A stretch of DNA of 51,215 nt from contig JAOAEI010000005.1 of NCBI GenBank assembly GCA_026416875.1, forward strand, positions 1 through 51,215, read 5' to 3'. Source of the DNA: Caloramator sp. (GTDB taxonomy: Bacteria > Bacillota > Clostridia > Clostridiales > Caloramatoraceae). How positions within the stretch are numbered: position 1 is the first letter of the stretch; the number at the start of each line of letters is the position of its first letter. A model generated the notes under the pieces. It had not been told where the DNA came from. It saw nothing but the letters and a program-made list of their open reading frames with translations, and searched no databases. Of the stretch, positions 33,742 to 41,858 are shown piece after piece. Both the position numbers and the translations under genes were made by a program.

Positions 33742-34698
33742 TTATGTTTCTAAATTATATTTAAATCCTAAGTAATCTAGTATTGTAATTAAAAGTATAA
33801 GTTCTGTTTCAGCACCTAATTGAGATAAAGTAAAAGGGTTACTATTAGAATAAAACTTTTGCATAAATTTATTTATTTCTGCGTGTTTTGAATTAACAGT
33901 CCCAGTATGGCAGTTTAAAAAATTAGACGTAATTCCATATATTGCAGCTAACTTACTGCTTTCAAGCCCTCTGATATTATTAGACAAATCTTTAACTAAT
34001 CCTTTGTTTTTGTAAGATAGACAATAGTTTATCCAAACAGCAACAACAATATAAATAAATTCAAAAATAAAATTTTCTTCTGTAAAGGTTAAATATCCAT
34101 CAAACCAGTTAATTTCATTTGCAACTTTTAGAATATTATTGTATTTTTCTGATATTGATGATTTTATATCAAATATCTTTATGAAATCCTGAATTATTAT
34201 ACGACAAATATTTTCGCTAAATGGAGATATATCAGAATAACGATACATAATATTCAATAATTCTAATTCAGTATCGGAATACTTCTTGTTTATATTTTCG
34301 AGTATGCGTTGAAGTAGTTTTTGTTCCTTATCATTTAATATAGGACGTATAATTATTTTACATGGTTTATTTTGAATAATATAATTATCGCATATTCCTA
34401 AGTCATCTTCTATTTTATAAGACTTAAATAATGGTTTTAAATCAATAAACATATCGAGTATTTTATAGTATTCTTCTTCATCAATCCCATTCCATTTGAA
34501 AAATCCATTTATTTTATTATTTTCAAGAGATAGAACAAGAGGTTCACTCTTACCTTTTAGAAATATAAGTTCTAAACTGATATCACTTATATTTAATTTG
34601 CACTCTAAAAATTTAGCATGCTTTTCAATAATTGAAACGATATCTTTAAAAGTATACTCATCCTTTAATTTCCCCTTGTAAAATACTGTGCAACTCAA
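33742..34698 (-). CDS. Unknown 318-residue protein
   Basis: Starts at TTG with GGAGGA 6 nt upstream. Not recognised. No signal peptide or clear membrane helix; one moderately hydrophobic stretch (IFEFIYIVVAVWINYCLSY). The N-terminal ~100 residues (TVFYKGKLKDEYTF ... EPLVLSLENNKINGFFKWNG) form one likely domain and the C-terminal ~200 a helical one. Base composition is even more AT-rich than neighbours. It is followed by the frameshifted gene and preceded by a 59-residue gene, all on the minus strand, forming an unknown cassette. Confidence 0.65.
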   Translation of the reverse strand: MSCTVFYKGKLKDEYTFKDIVSIIEKHAKFLECKLNISDISLELIFLKGKSEPLVLSLENNKINGFFKWNGIDEEEYYKILDMFIDLKPLFKSYKIEDDLGICDNYIIQNKPCKIIIRPILNDKEQKLLQRILENINKKYSDTELELLNIMYRYSDISPFSENICRIIIQDFIKIFDIKSSISEKYNNILKVANEINWFDGYLTFTEENFIFEFIYIVVAVWINYCLSYKNKGLVKDLSNNIRGLESSKLAAIYGITSNFLNCHTGTVNSKHAEINKFMQKFYSNSNPFTLSQLGAETELILLITILDYLGFKYNLET

Positions 34699-34816
34699 CG
34701 AAATTCCTCCTGCTAAAACATAATTATTAGATACCTAATCCACTACCAAATGCGATTATTAGCAATATATTTGAAATAATATTTAAAGTTAAATAAAACA
34801 TTAACGCCCCAACATA

Positions 34817-34996
34817 TTATCTTACCCTAAATATTTTAGGATATATATCAAATACTATCATAGCGATTTCAAAAATAATTAAGATTAATTCAATTTTATA
34901 TGATATTTCTTGGATATCTCGTGAAATTATATTTTTAAAAATACTTGCTAAAATTTCTGCAAATGCGAAAGGTAATAATATTTTATGTATTTCCAT
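34817..34996 (-). CDS. Small membrane-like protein (59 residues), missed by the ORF track
   Basis: ATG at 34996 with a strong RBS (CGGAGG, 7 nt upstream) and stop TAA at 34817. The product begins MEIHKILLPFAFAEI and contains one hydrophobic segment (IELILIIFEIAMIVFDIY) with a basic C-terminus (PKIFRVR). Below the track's 60-residue limit. Family unknown. Same strand as the downstream unknown genes. The flanking 34699-34816 and 34997-35219 show no convincing gene. Confidence 0.55.
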   Translation of the reverse strand: MEIHKILLPFAFAEILASIFKNIISRDIQEISYKIELILIIFEIAMIVFDIYPKIFRVR

Positions 34997-35219
34997 TAAA
35001 AAACCTCCGTTTTATAGTATATTTAAAATTGCTCATTGTGCCAAAAACAGATTACCCAATTATTAGTTCTTCGACAGGTTTTAAAACTTTTGATTGGTTA
35101 TATATTTTTACTGTCATCTTTATTGAGATCTTTAAACTATATTTGCCTTCCATTTAATTTATATTTTTATATATAGTTTTACCTGTATTTCTCTTTATTT
35201 ATTATTACTAAAGTAAATA

Positions 35220-35423
35220 TTAAAAACAAAAAGGGTATATGCCCTCTTTATTCCCAATTTTTACATACATCCCCCATTTCTTATTTGAAGACAAAACATC
35301 CAATTCTTCACATGTAAGTTCTATGGCAGAATTGCTGCTGCCGCAAGCTGGGAAGACAGTGTTAAATCTTTTTAAAGAAATGTCAAGATAAACCGGCAAA
35401 TCATATTTTAATGATATTCTATT
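35220..35423 (-). pseudogene. Orphan C-terminal coding fragment
   Basis: An open minus-strand frame of about 65 codons directly after rlmD, in a different frame, ending TAA at 35220. It reads as real protein (YDLPVYLDISLKRFNTVFPA, then CGSSNSAIELTCEELDVLSS) but has no start codon with an RBS, and a stop lies just upstream. This looks like the 3' remnant of a deleted gene. Family not recognised. Confidence 0.45.
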
Positions 35424-36765
35424 TCCTTTCTATCAACGCAACAGTTTCCACATGCGGCGTATGAGGGAACATGTCAACGCATTTTACTTTCTTTACCTCA
35501 TATCCGCTTTCTACAAATATTTTTAAATCCCTTGCAAGGGATGTAGGCTTGCAGGATACATAAACTATTTTTGGTGCTTTAAAATTGATTATTTTATTTA
35601 TGGCCTTAGGATGAATTCCATCCCTTGGAGGGTCAAGGATTATGATATCAGGTTTTATATTCAACTCATCAACCTTTGTAAGGACATCTCCTGCAATAAA
35701 TTCACAGTTGCCTAAGTTGTTTAACTGTGCATTTACCTTTGCTGCGTCAACAGCTTCTTTAACTATTTCTATTCCAATAACCTTATTTGCAACGGGTGCC
35801 ATAATTTGAGCTATAGTTCCTGTGCCTGAATATAGGTCGAATATAACTTTATCCTTTGCATTACCTGCAAAATCCCTTACAACCGAATATAATCTTTCTG
35901 CACCTTTGGAGTTAGTTTGAAAGAAGGAAAAGGCGGTTATCTTAAATTTAAGACCTAATATTTCTTCTGTTATAAAATCGACGCCGTATAGTATTTCTGT
36001 TTTATCGCTTTGAACAACATCGGATATAGAATCGTTAGTAGTATGAAGGATTCCCATTATTTCTCCTTCTAAGTTTAATGAAAGAAGCATATTAACATAT
36101 TCTTTAAAATCGAAACTTAACTGTGAGGTAGTAACTATGTTTATAAGCAGTTGATTAGTATTAAAGGCTCTTCTTAAAACAAGATGCCTTAAAAATCCCT
36201 CATGAGTTTTTTTGCTGTAGTAGGGGATATTAAGTTTAGAAAAATAGGAGAGGGTGGCATCTAATATTTTATTAAAATCATCGTGGACGATTTTGCAATC
36301 ATCTGTTGTAATAACCTCATAGAACTTTCCCTTTTTATGTAATCCTAAAGCTAGTTTTCCATCGTCGTCGCCAAATGTAAACTCCATTTTATTTCTATAC
36401 CCAAACTCTAATGGGCTTTTTTCAATTCCTAAAAATTCGTATTTAATTCCCGCCTCATCTAAAAGTTTTTTAACCTGATTAGACTTTAAATCAAGCTGAA
36501 CTTCATAAGGAAGGGATTGATAGGAGCATCCCCCGCATAAACCAAAGACGCTGCAGGGAGGTTTTATTTCATTATTTGCCCTTTCTATAATTTCAACAAT
36601 AACACCTTCTGCATAATCTTTTTTGTTTTTTACTATTTTTATTTTAACCTTTTGACCTAATAAAGCATTTTTAATATACACGGTTTTACCATCTATAACT
36701 GTTACTCCTTTGTTAGGGAAGTTAACATCCTTTATTTCAACTTCGTAAATTTCACCTTTTTTCAA
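35419..36765 (-). CDS. rlmD: 23S rRNA (uracil-1939-C5)-methyltransferase RlmD/RumA
   Basis: 448 residues, TTG start with GAGGAGGAT upstream. N-terminal TRAM domain (residues 1-60, GKTVYIKNALLGQKVKIKIVKNKKDYAEG), then the [4Fe-4S] cluster motif CSVFGLCGGCSYQ plus a later Cys in TTDDCKIV. SAM-dependent methyltransferase domain: VIFDLYSGTGTIAQ, IGIEIVKEAVDAA, the DPPR motif IILDPPRDGI, and the catalytic nucleophile region IVYVSCKPTSLARDL. Methylates uracil in 23S rRNA; clostridial genomes often have two or three paralogues (RlmCD), so the exact position is inferred. Divergent from a NUDIX gene. Confidence 0.93.
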   Translation of the reverse strand: MKKGEIYEVEIKDVNFPNKGVTVIDGKTVYIKNALLGQKVKIKIVKNKKDYAEGVIVEIIERANNEIKPPCSVFGLCGGCSYQSLPYEVQLDLKSNQVKKLLDEAGIKYEFLGIEKSPLEFGYRNKMEFTFGDDDGKLALGLHKKGKFYEVITTDDCKIVHDDFNKILDATLSYFSKLNIPYYSKKTHEGFLRHLVLRRAFNTNQLLINIVTTSQLSFDFKEYVNMLLSLNLEGEIMGILHTTNDSISDVVQSDKTEILYGVDFITEEILGLKFKITAFSFFQTNSKGAERLYSVVRDFAGNAKDKVIFDLYSGTGTIAQIMAPVANKVIGIEIVKEAVDAAKVNAQLNNLGNCEFIAGDVLTKVDELNIKPDIIILDPPRDGIHPKAINKIINFKAPKIVYVSCKPTSLARDLKIFVESGYEVKKVKCVDMFPHTPHVETVALIERK

Positions 36766-36858
36766 ATTGCATCCTCCTCACATTATGTTATAACTATTAA
36801 GTTATTATATAATTAATTATAGTATTTCTCAATAATAATATGGTTTTGGAGGTGGACT

Positions 36859-37317
36859 ATGTCAATAAGGAATTCTGCAAAGGCGATAATAATAAAGGAT
36901 GGCAAGCTTTTGTGCACTAAAAATAAGGACCAATTTGGAATATTTTATCTTCTTCCTGGTGGAGGACAAAATAAAGGTGAGAATATAATAGAGGCATTGA
37001 AAAGGGAATGTAAGGAAGAAATAGGTGCAGAAGTTGAAGTTGGGGATTTAAAATTTGTAAGGGATTACATTGGAAAAAATCATGAATTTAAAGAATGGGA
37101 TAGCGACATTCATCAAATAGAATATATGTTTATATGCACTTTAAAGGGTGAGATAAACTATGAAGGGGCAAAGGAAAAGGATGCATATCAAATAGGGATT
37201 GAATGGGTAGACCTTAAAGATTTAAAAGCTGTGAGAATATATCCTAAAAAACTATCAGAAGTAATTAAAGAAGATGGAAGTTTTGCTGATGTCGTATATT
37301 TAGGGGATGTAAATTAA
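36859..37317 (+). CDS. NUDIX hydrolase
   Basis: 152 residues with an intact Nudix box GGGQNKGENIIEALKRECKEEIGAEV (GX5EX7REUXEEXGU). The fold is preceded by AIIIKDGKLLCTKNKDQ, typical of nucleoside-diphosphate-X hydrolases. Substrate unknown (nucleotide sugars, oxidised nucleotides, ADP-ribose are all possible). Strong RBS GGAGGTGG. Only 36 bp separates it from the cytochrome b5-like gene, so it may head the hydrogenase transcript. Confidence 0.9.
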   Translation: MSIRNSAKAIIIKDGKLLCTKNKDQFGIFYLLPGGGQNKGENIIEALKRECKEEIGAEVEVGDLKFVRDYIGKNHEFKEWDSDIHQIEYMFICTLKGEINYEGAKEKDAYQIGIEWVDLKDLKAVRIYPKKLSEVIKEDGSFADVVYLGDVN

Positions 37318-37353
37318 TATAATTTTACTAAAGAAATTATGTGGAGTGATCTT

Positions 37354-37794
37354 GTGGAAGATATTAATAAAATAAAGGAGGATTTAGAAAGAATATTAGA
37401 AAGAATAAGAGAACTTTATTCGATGGAGTTTTTAGCCTTATGTCCCATTGAGAAGGAGTATTACAAAAATATGATAATAGACAGTATAGATGGAGCTTGT
37501 TTGAAATTGGAGGAAGCATTAAAAATTTTAAGACAAAATGAAGAAAAAAGAGAATTAAGGGAATTTACTTTGGATGAGCTTGCAAATTTCGATGGGACAA
37601 ATGGTAAACCAGCCTATGTTGCGGTAAATGGAATAGTTTATGATGTAACTTTAATTGCCTCATGGGGAGGCGGAAGTCATTTTGGAGTTTTAGCAGGTAG
37701 GGACGTTACTGATGAATATAATAAATGCCATGAGGGCAAAGATAAACTTTCAAAACTTGAAGTAGTTGGAACGCTAAAAGGGAGCAATCTTTAG
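37354..37794 (+). CDS. Cytochrome b5-like heme/steroid-binding domain protein
   Basis: 146 residues from GTG 37354, which lies 7 nt after GGAG (the track ATG at 37339 precedes that RBS). Residues 1-65 are a helical, possibly coiled-coil region (MEDINKIKEDLERILERIREL). Residues 70-146 are a cytochrome b5-like domain: EFTLDELANFDGTNGKPAYVAVNGIVYDVT, SWGGGSHFGVLAGRDVTDEYNKCHEG. Two His (in SHF and CHEG) are in positions that could ligate heme. No signal peptide. It ends 11 bp before the hydrogenase small subunit, suggesting a role in hydrogenase electron transfer or assembly; that link is inference. Confidence 0.82.
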   Translation: MEDINKIKEDLERILERIRELYSMEFLALCPIEKEYYKNMIIDSIDGACLKLEEALKILRQNEEKRELREFTLDELANFDGTNGKPAYVAVNGIVYDVTLIASWGGGSHFGVLAGRDVTDEYNKCHEGKDKLSKLEVVGTLKGSNL

Positions 37795-37805
37795 GGGGAA
37801 ATAGA

Positions 37806-38684
37806 TTGAAAATTAGCGGTTGCGTAGAAGAAATTATAAATAGCAGAAACTTACTATCAAGCATTTTAGCAGAAGAAGCTATTACGCAAATTAAAAGGGG
37901 AAGGGTAAATAAACCTAATGTAATTTGGATCGAATCTACCGGGTGTTCTGGGAATACTATTTCACTTTTAAATGCAAATTTTCCCGATGTAGTATATCTT
38001 CTTAACAACATGATAAACTTAAAATTTAGCAACAGCCTTATGACCTGTGAAGGGGAGGAGGCCTTTGAAATCTTTTTAGAAACAATTAAGGGAGAATTTA
38101 TTCTTGTAGTTGAAGGGGCAATCTCAACAAGGGAAAACGGGCTTTTCAATGTAATAGCAAGTTACAAAGGCAAAAAAATTACTGCCCTTGAAGCTGTGAA
38201 ACTTTCAGGCAATAAGGCAAAACATGTCATTGCCGTTGGGACATGTGCCTCCTTTGGCGGAGTATCAAAGGCTAATCCTAACCCATCCGAATCAAAAAGC
38301 GCAAAGGAGATTTTAGGAAGGGATGTAATTAATCTTCCGGGGTGTCCTAGCCATCCGGATTGGATTATAGGCACTTTGGCATATCTTATAACCAATGGTG
38401 CTATAGAGCTTGATGCCGAGGGAAGACCTTTATTATTTTACGGATTTACCATCCACGATTTTTGCCCAAGGAGGACCTATTTTAATAATAGGATTTTTGC
38501 ACAGAATGTGGGCGAGCCCTATTGTATGTTTAGGTTAGGCTGCAGAGGCCCTGTGACAAGGACAGATTGCCCAACGAGAAAATGGAATAGCGGTGTCAAC
38601 TGGCCGATAGGCGACAATACTCCCTGTATTGGATGTGCTAATGCTTATTTCCCAGATGGTATGGAGCCTTTTATCAGGTTATAG
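37806..38684 (+). CDS. [NiFe] hydrogenase small subunit (cytosolic, no Tat signal)
   Basis: 292 residues, TTG start after AGGGGGA. Electron-relay subunit with three Fe-S clusters. Proximal-cluster ligands: the usual first Cys of CxxC is Ser here (WIESTGCSGN; Ser44, Cys47), while VGTCASFGG and LPGCPSHPDW supply the others. Medial and distal clusters: IHDFCPRR, YCMFRLGCRGPV, DCPTRKWN and PCIGC. There is no twin-arginine signal peptide and no C-terminal membrane anchor, so the enzyme should be cytosolic. Substitution of that Cys is known in some hydrogenase groups (for example group 2). Followed by the large subunit after 9 bp. Confidence 0.93.
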   Translation: MKISGCVEEIINSRNLLSSILAEEAITQIKRGRVNKPNVIWIESTGCSGNTISLLNANFPDVVYLLNNMINLKFSNSLMTCEGEEAFEIFLETIKGEFILVVEGAISTRENGLFNVIASYKGKKITALEAVKLSGNKAKHVIAVGTCASFGGVSKANPNPSESKSAKEILGRDVINLPGCPSHPDWIIGTLAYLITNGAIELDAEGRPLLFYGFTIHDFCPRRTYFNNRIFAQNVGEPYCMFRLGCRGPVTRTDCPTRKWNSGVNWPIGDNTPCIGCANAYFPDGMEPFIRL

Positions 38685-38693
38685 GGGGATAAT

Positions 38694-40040
38694 ATGGGAA
38701 AGGTAGTTGTGATAGATCCAATAACAAGGATGAGCGGATTTTTAGGGATAGAGGTTGAAATTGAGGGGGATAAAATAGTTGATGCCAAGGCGGTTGGCAA
38801 TCTGTTTAGGGGCTTTGAAAAGATTTTAAAGGGAAGGCATGCTTTAGACGCTGTTTATTTAACTGAAAGGATATGCGGTATCTGTTCGTCAGCTCATTCA
38901 GTTGCATCGACTTTAGCCCTTGAGGATGCATTAGAAATAAAGCCATCGTTAAATATAAAATATATTCGCGACCTAATTCATGCCTTTGATATAATTCAAA
39001 ACCATATAAGACATTTTTACCTGTTTACAGTTCCTGATTATGTTAAATTTGACTCTATAAACCCTGTCTCTGAAACATGCCATAAGGATTATAGGCTTCC
39101 AGATGATTTAAATAAGAAGATTCAAGAGGATTATATAAAGAGCGTAGAGTTTAGCAAATTAGCCCATGTCGGAGTGGCACTTTTGGGTGGAAAATCACCC
39201 CACAACCACGGCATTTTACCGGGAATTGTAACTGGCTCTTTGGATAGATTTAAAATACAAGAATTAAAATTTATGATAAATAGAATAAAGGACTTTGTAG
39301 ATAACTACATGCTTGAAGATGTTAATATTATTTCTAATTATTACAGCGATTATTTTGAAAAGGGTGGGGCATACAATAATTTTTTGAGTTTTGGGCTATT
39401 TGATTATGAAGACTTTTCCTATGTAAAACCTTCGGTTATTATAAATGGGATAAGGCAGGAGTTCGATAAAGACAAAATAACAGAAAATATAATTTACTCG
39501 TGGTATGAAGTTGTAGACGGACAAATGGTTGAAGATATAAATAAGGAAAATGCCTATTCCTTTGTTAAGTCTCCAAGATATGATAAATGGGCTATGGAGG
39601 TGGGCCCTCTAGCAAGAATGATCTTAAGCGGAAGATATAAAATGCAAAGCTCAACCATGGACAGGATAAAGGCAAGGTGCCTTGAGGCCTCGATTATATT
39701 AAAAATAATGCAGGTTTTGGTAGAAATGATAGAGCCTATTGAAGAAAAGATAAAATATGAATTTAAAGATAAATCTATAGGGATAGGATTTACAGATACA
39801 ACAAGGGGTGCATTGCTGCACTTTGTAAGTTTAGAAAAGGATATAATAAAAGGTTATGATATAATAACCCCGTCTGCATGGAACTTTTCCCCAAGGGATG
39901 AAAATTCTTTTGGGACAGCAGAAAAGGCCTTGATGGGGACTAAAATTAAAGATATAAGTGATATAGTTGAGGTTGGAAGAATAGTAAGAAGTTTTGACCC
40001 TTGTATTTCCTGCGCAACACATGTAACCATAAGGAGATGA
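38694..40040 (+). CDS. [NiFe] hydrogenase large subunit
   Basis: 448 residues. L1 motif RICGICSSAHS (Cys61, Cys64) and L2 motif DPCISCATH (Cys437, Cys440, His443) provide the four Cys ligands of the Ni-Fe(CN)2CO centre. Only five residues (VTIRR) follow His443, an unusually short C-terminal extension, but still a plausible protease substrate cut after His. The conserved ITRMSGFLGIEVEIE N-terminus and a GGKSPHNHGILPG segment are typical. RBS AGGGGGAT. No cytochrome b subunit or hyp gene is present nearby; hypABCDEF must lie elsewhere. Confidence 0.95.
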   Translation: MGKVVVIDPITRMSGFLGIEVEIEGDKIVDAKAVGNLFRGFEKILKGRHALDAVYLTERICGICSSAHSVASTLALEDALEIKPSLNIKYIRDLIHAFDIIQNHIRHFYLFTVPDYVKFDSINPVSETCHKDYRLPDDLNKKIQEDYIKSVEFSKLAHVGVALLGGKSPHNHGILPGIVTGSLDRFKIQELKFMINRIKDFVDNYMLEDVNIISNYYSDYFEKGGAYNNFLSFGLFDYEDFSYVKPSVIINGIRQEFDKDKITENIIYSWYEVVDGQMVEDINKENAYSFVKSPRYDKWAMEVGPLARMILSGRYKMQSSTMDRIKARCLEASIILKIMQVLVEMIEPIEEKIKYEFKDKSIGIGFTDTTRGALLHFVSLEKDIIKGYDIITPSAWNFSPRDENSFGTAEKALMGTKIKDISDIVEVGRIVRSFDPCISCATHVTIRR

Positions 40041-40079
40041 AGGGATGGGATAAAGGTAATTGGAATAGGTAATATATTA

Positions 40080-40493
40080 ATGGGGGATGATGGGGTTTCG
40101 ATTGAGGTTTTAAAAAGGATAAAAAAAGAGCTTCAAGGGAATCAAATTGAGGTTTTTATATTAGAAACTGATCTAAATTTTTTATTTAGTATTTTAAAAG
40201 AAGATGATTTAGCAATCTTTGTAGATGCCATGATATCCTCAGAAAATGCAGGGGAAGTAAAAATATTCAGACCTGATTTGTCTGAGGAAAATGAATGTTT
40301 TTGCCATGCTTATTTTCCATGGGATGCTATATCTAAAATTTGTAAAGAAATATTTATAATAGGAATAGAGATAGAAGATATAGATTTTAGAATTGGTCTA
40401 AGCGAGAAATTGCAAGATAAAATCGAATGTATTGCAAATGATGTGTTAAATTCAATCGAATATATATTGACAAAAGGAGAAAATAAAGTATAA
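40080..40493 (+). CDS. Hydrogenase maturation protease (HybD-type), start disrupted
   Basis: Endopeptidase that trims the large subunit C-terminus after Ni insertion. The track start (ATG 40080, MGDDGVSIEVLKRI) lacks the conserved N-terminal strand. The same frame upstream encodes exactly that strand, IKVIGIGNIL, but has no ATG/GTG/TTG after the TGA at 40038. An ATG at 40045 with a good RBS (AAGGAGATGA) is one base out of frame and hits TAA after two codons (ATGGGATAA). Adding one G would restore the canonical protein. Likely a frameshift or a sequencing error; alternatively translation starts at a non-standard codon. The remaining metal-ligand positions (D in FVDAM and the His in CHAYFP) are present. 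Confidence 0.8.
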   Translation: MGDDGVSIEVLKRIKKELQGNQIEVFILETDLNFLFSILKEDDLAIFVDAMISSENAGEVKIFRPDLSEENECFCHAYFPWDAISKICKEIFIIGIEIEDIDFRIGLSEKLQDKIECIANDVLNSIEYILTKGENKV

Positions 40494-40494
40494 T
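40467..40494 (+). promoter_or_regulatory. Promoter of the T-box/asnA unit, inside the protease gene
   Basis: TTGACA, 16 bp, TATAAT, all within the last 27 bp of the maturation protease coding sequence. It would start transcription near 40501, just before the T-box. Confidence 0.7.
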
Positions 40495-40534
40495 TATTTT
40501 AAAAAAAGAAAAAATAAAAATAAAATATTGCAAA

Positions 40535-40796
40535 GGGCGATGATAAGAAGAGTAGGAATAAGTCGATGCTTCAGCGAGCTAACGATGGTGGGAGGTTAGT
40601 GCTAGACTTATTCTGAAGAACATCTTGGAGCCTCTAACCGAAATTGCACTAAGCAAAAGTAGGCTTAGACGGGGCTACGCTGTTAAAAGGTAGGCGATAT
40701 CGAGTTTATCTCCGTATCGTTAAAGGGGGCTTTTGCCAATTTGGGTGGCACCGCGGAATCAACCTTCCGTCCCATTAGGGACGGAAGGTTTTTTTA
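40535..40796 (+). ncRNA. T-box leader responding to tRNA-Asn
   Basis: Complete T-box riboswitch. Stem I: GGAATAAGTC pairs with GACTTATTC, with AGAAGAGTA on the 5' side and a lower GATG/CATC stem. The specifier loop GAAGAAC contains AAC (40619-40621), an Asn codon. The distal part shows AGCGAGC and GATGGTGGGAG. The T-box core TGGCACCGCG lies at 40746-40755. Uncharged tRNA-Asn should stabilise the antiterminator and allow asnA expression. Codon and downstream gene agree. Confidence 0.95.
40761..40796 (+). terminator. T-box regulated terminator before asnA
   Basis: 13-bp perfect stem AACCTTCCGTCCC / GGGACGGAAGGTT with ATTA loop and T-run. It competes with the antiterminator formed by the T-box sequence. 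Confidence 0.93.
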
Positions 40797-40815
40797 TTAC
40801 AAAAGGAGGGGTAAA

Positions 40816-41826
40816 ATGAAAAGGTTAATATTTCCTAAGGATTACGTTCCTTTGTTGGGATTAAAGGAAACAGAAATAGCTATAAAAAATATTAAGGATT
40901 ATTTTGAAAGGGAACTTGCAAGAAAACTAAATCTTACAAGGGTTTCAGCTCCTTTATTCGTAAAAAGAAAAAGCGGTTTAAACGATTACCTTAACGGAAT
41001 AGAAAGACCTGTTGGATTTGATGCCTATGACATTGAAGATGATACCTTAGAAGTTGTTCAATCTTTAGCTAAATGGAAAAGACTTGCTCTTAAAAGATAT
41101 GGATTTTCTGTAGGTGAAGGTTTATATACCGATATGAATGCCATAAGGCGGGATGAAATTTTAGATAATCTTCATTCAATATATGTTGATCAATGGGATT
41201 GGGAACTTGTAATAGACAAGAAGGATAGAAATGTAGAAACTTTAAAAAGAATTGTAAAGGATATATATGATGTATTCAAAAGCACAGAAGAATATATTTG
41301 TAGAAAATATAAAAAGATAACTCCTATATTGCCTGAAGACATATTTTTTATTACAAGTCAAGAACTTGAGGACTTATATCCCGATTTAACACCAAAGGAA
41401 AGGGAAAGGGAAATTGCAAAGATAAAAGGGGCAGTTTTTATAATGCAAATAGGAGATACATTAAAATCAGGAATAAAGCATGACGGCAGATCACCTGATT
41501 ATGATGATTGGAGGTTAAATGGGGACATAATATTTTGGTATCCGGTATTAAACTGTGCCTTTGAGGTTTCGTCTATGGGGATTAGAGTTGATGAAGAATC
41601 TTTGTTACAGCAGCTTAAAAAGGCAGGATGCATCGAGAGAATTAATCTTCCATTTCACAGAATGCTTCTTAAGGGAGAATTACCCTATACTGTTGGTGGG
41701 GGAATAGGACAATCGAGGATATGTATGTTCTTTTTAAGAAAGGCCCATATAGGTGAAGTTCAGGTTTCTGTATGGGATGAGGAGATATATAAAAAATGCT
41801 GGGAAAACAATATCATGCTTTTATAA
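40816..41826 (+). CDS. asnA: Aspartate-ammonia ligase (asparagine synthetase A)
   Basis: 336 residues starting at ATG 40816 (AAAGGAGGGG upstream); the track start at 40741 runs through the T-box terminator and is wrong. Makes Asn from Asp, ammonia and ATP (to AMP + PPi). AnsA hallmark sequences: [78 protein letters not shown] and the C-terminal [15 protein letters not shown]. Class II aminoacyl-tRNA synthetase fold. Regulated by the Asn T-box directly upstream. Confidence 0.97.
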   Translation: MKRLIFPKDYVPLLGLKETEIAIKNIKDYFERELARKLNLTRVSAPLFVKRKSGLNDYLNGIERPVGFDAYDIEDDTLEVVQSLAKWKRLALKRYGFSVGEGLYTDMNAIRRDEILDNLHSIYVDQWDWELVIDKKDRNVETLKRIVKDIYDVFKSTEEYICRKYKKITPILPEDIFFITSQELEDLYPDLTPKEREREIAKIKGAVFIMQIGDTLKSGIKHDGRSPDYDDWRLNGDIIFWYPVLNCAFEVSSMGIRVDEESLLQQLKKAGCIERINLPFHRMLLKGELPYTVGGGIGQSRICMFFLRKAHIGEVQVSVWDEEIYKKCWENNIMLL

Positions 41827-41858
41827 TAAGAGGTGGATTATCCTAACCCACCTCTTAT
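41826..41858. terminator. Bidirectional terminator between asnA and ppcA
   Basis: 11-bp stem ATAAGAGGTGG / CCACCTCTTAT with an 11-nt loop, at the convergent ends of both genes. Confidence 0.8.

Noticed and set aside
34945-35157. 70-residue plus-strand ORF beginning MLKFLQMRKV
   Set aside because: First part is antisense to the small gene at 34817-34996; no RBS. The second part (from a GTG at about 35038) could be a remnant but shows no recognisable pattern.
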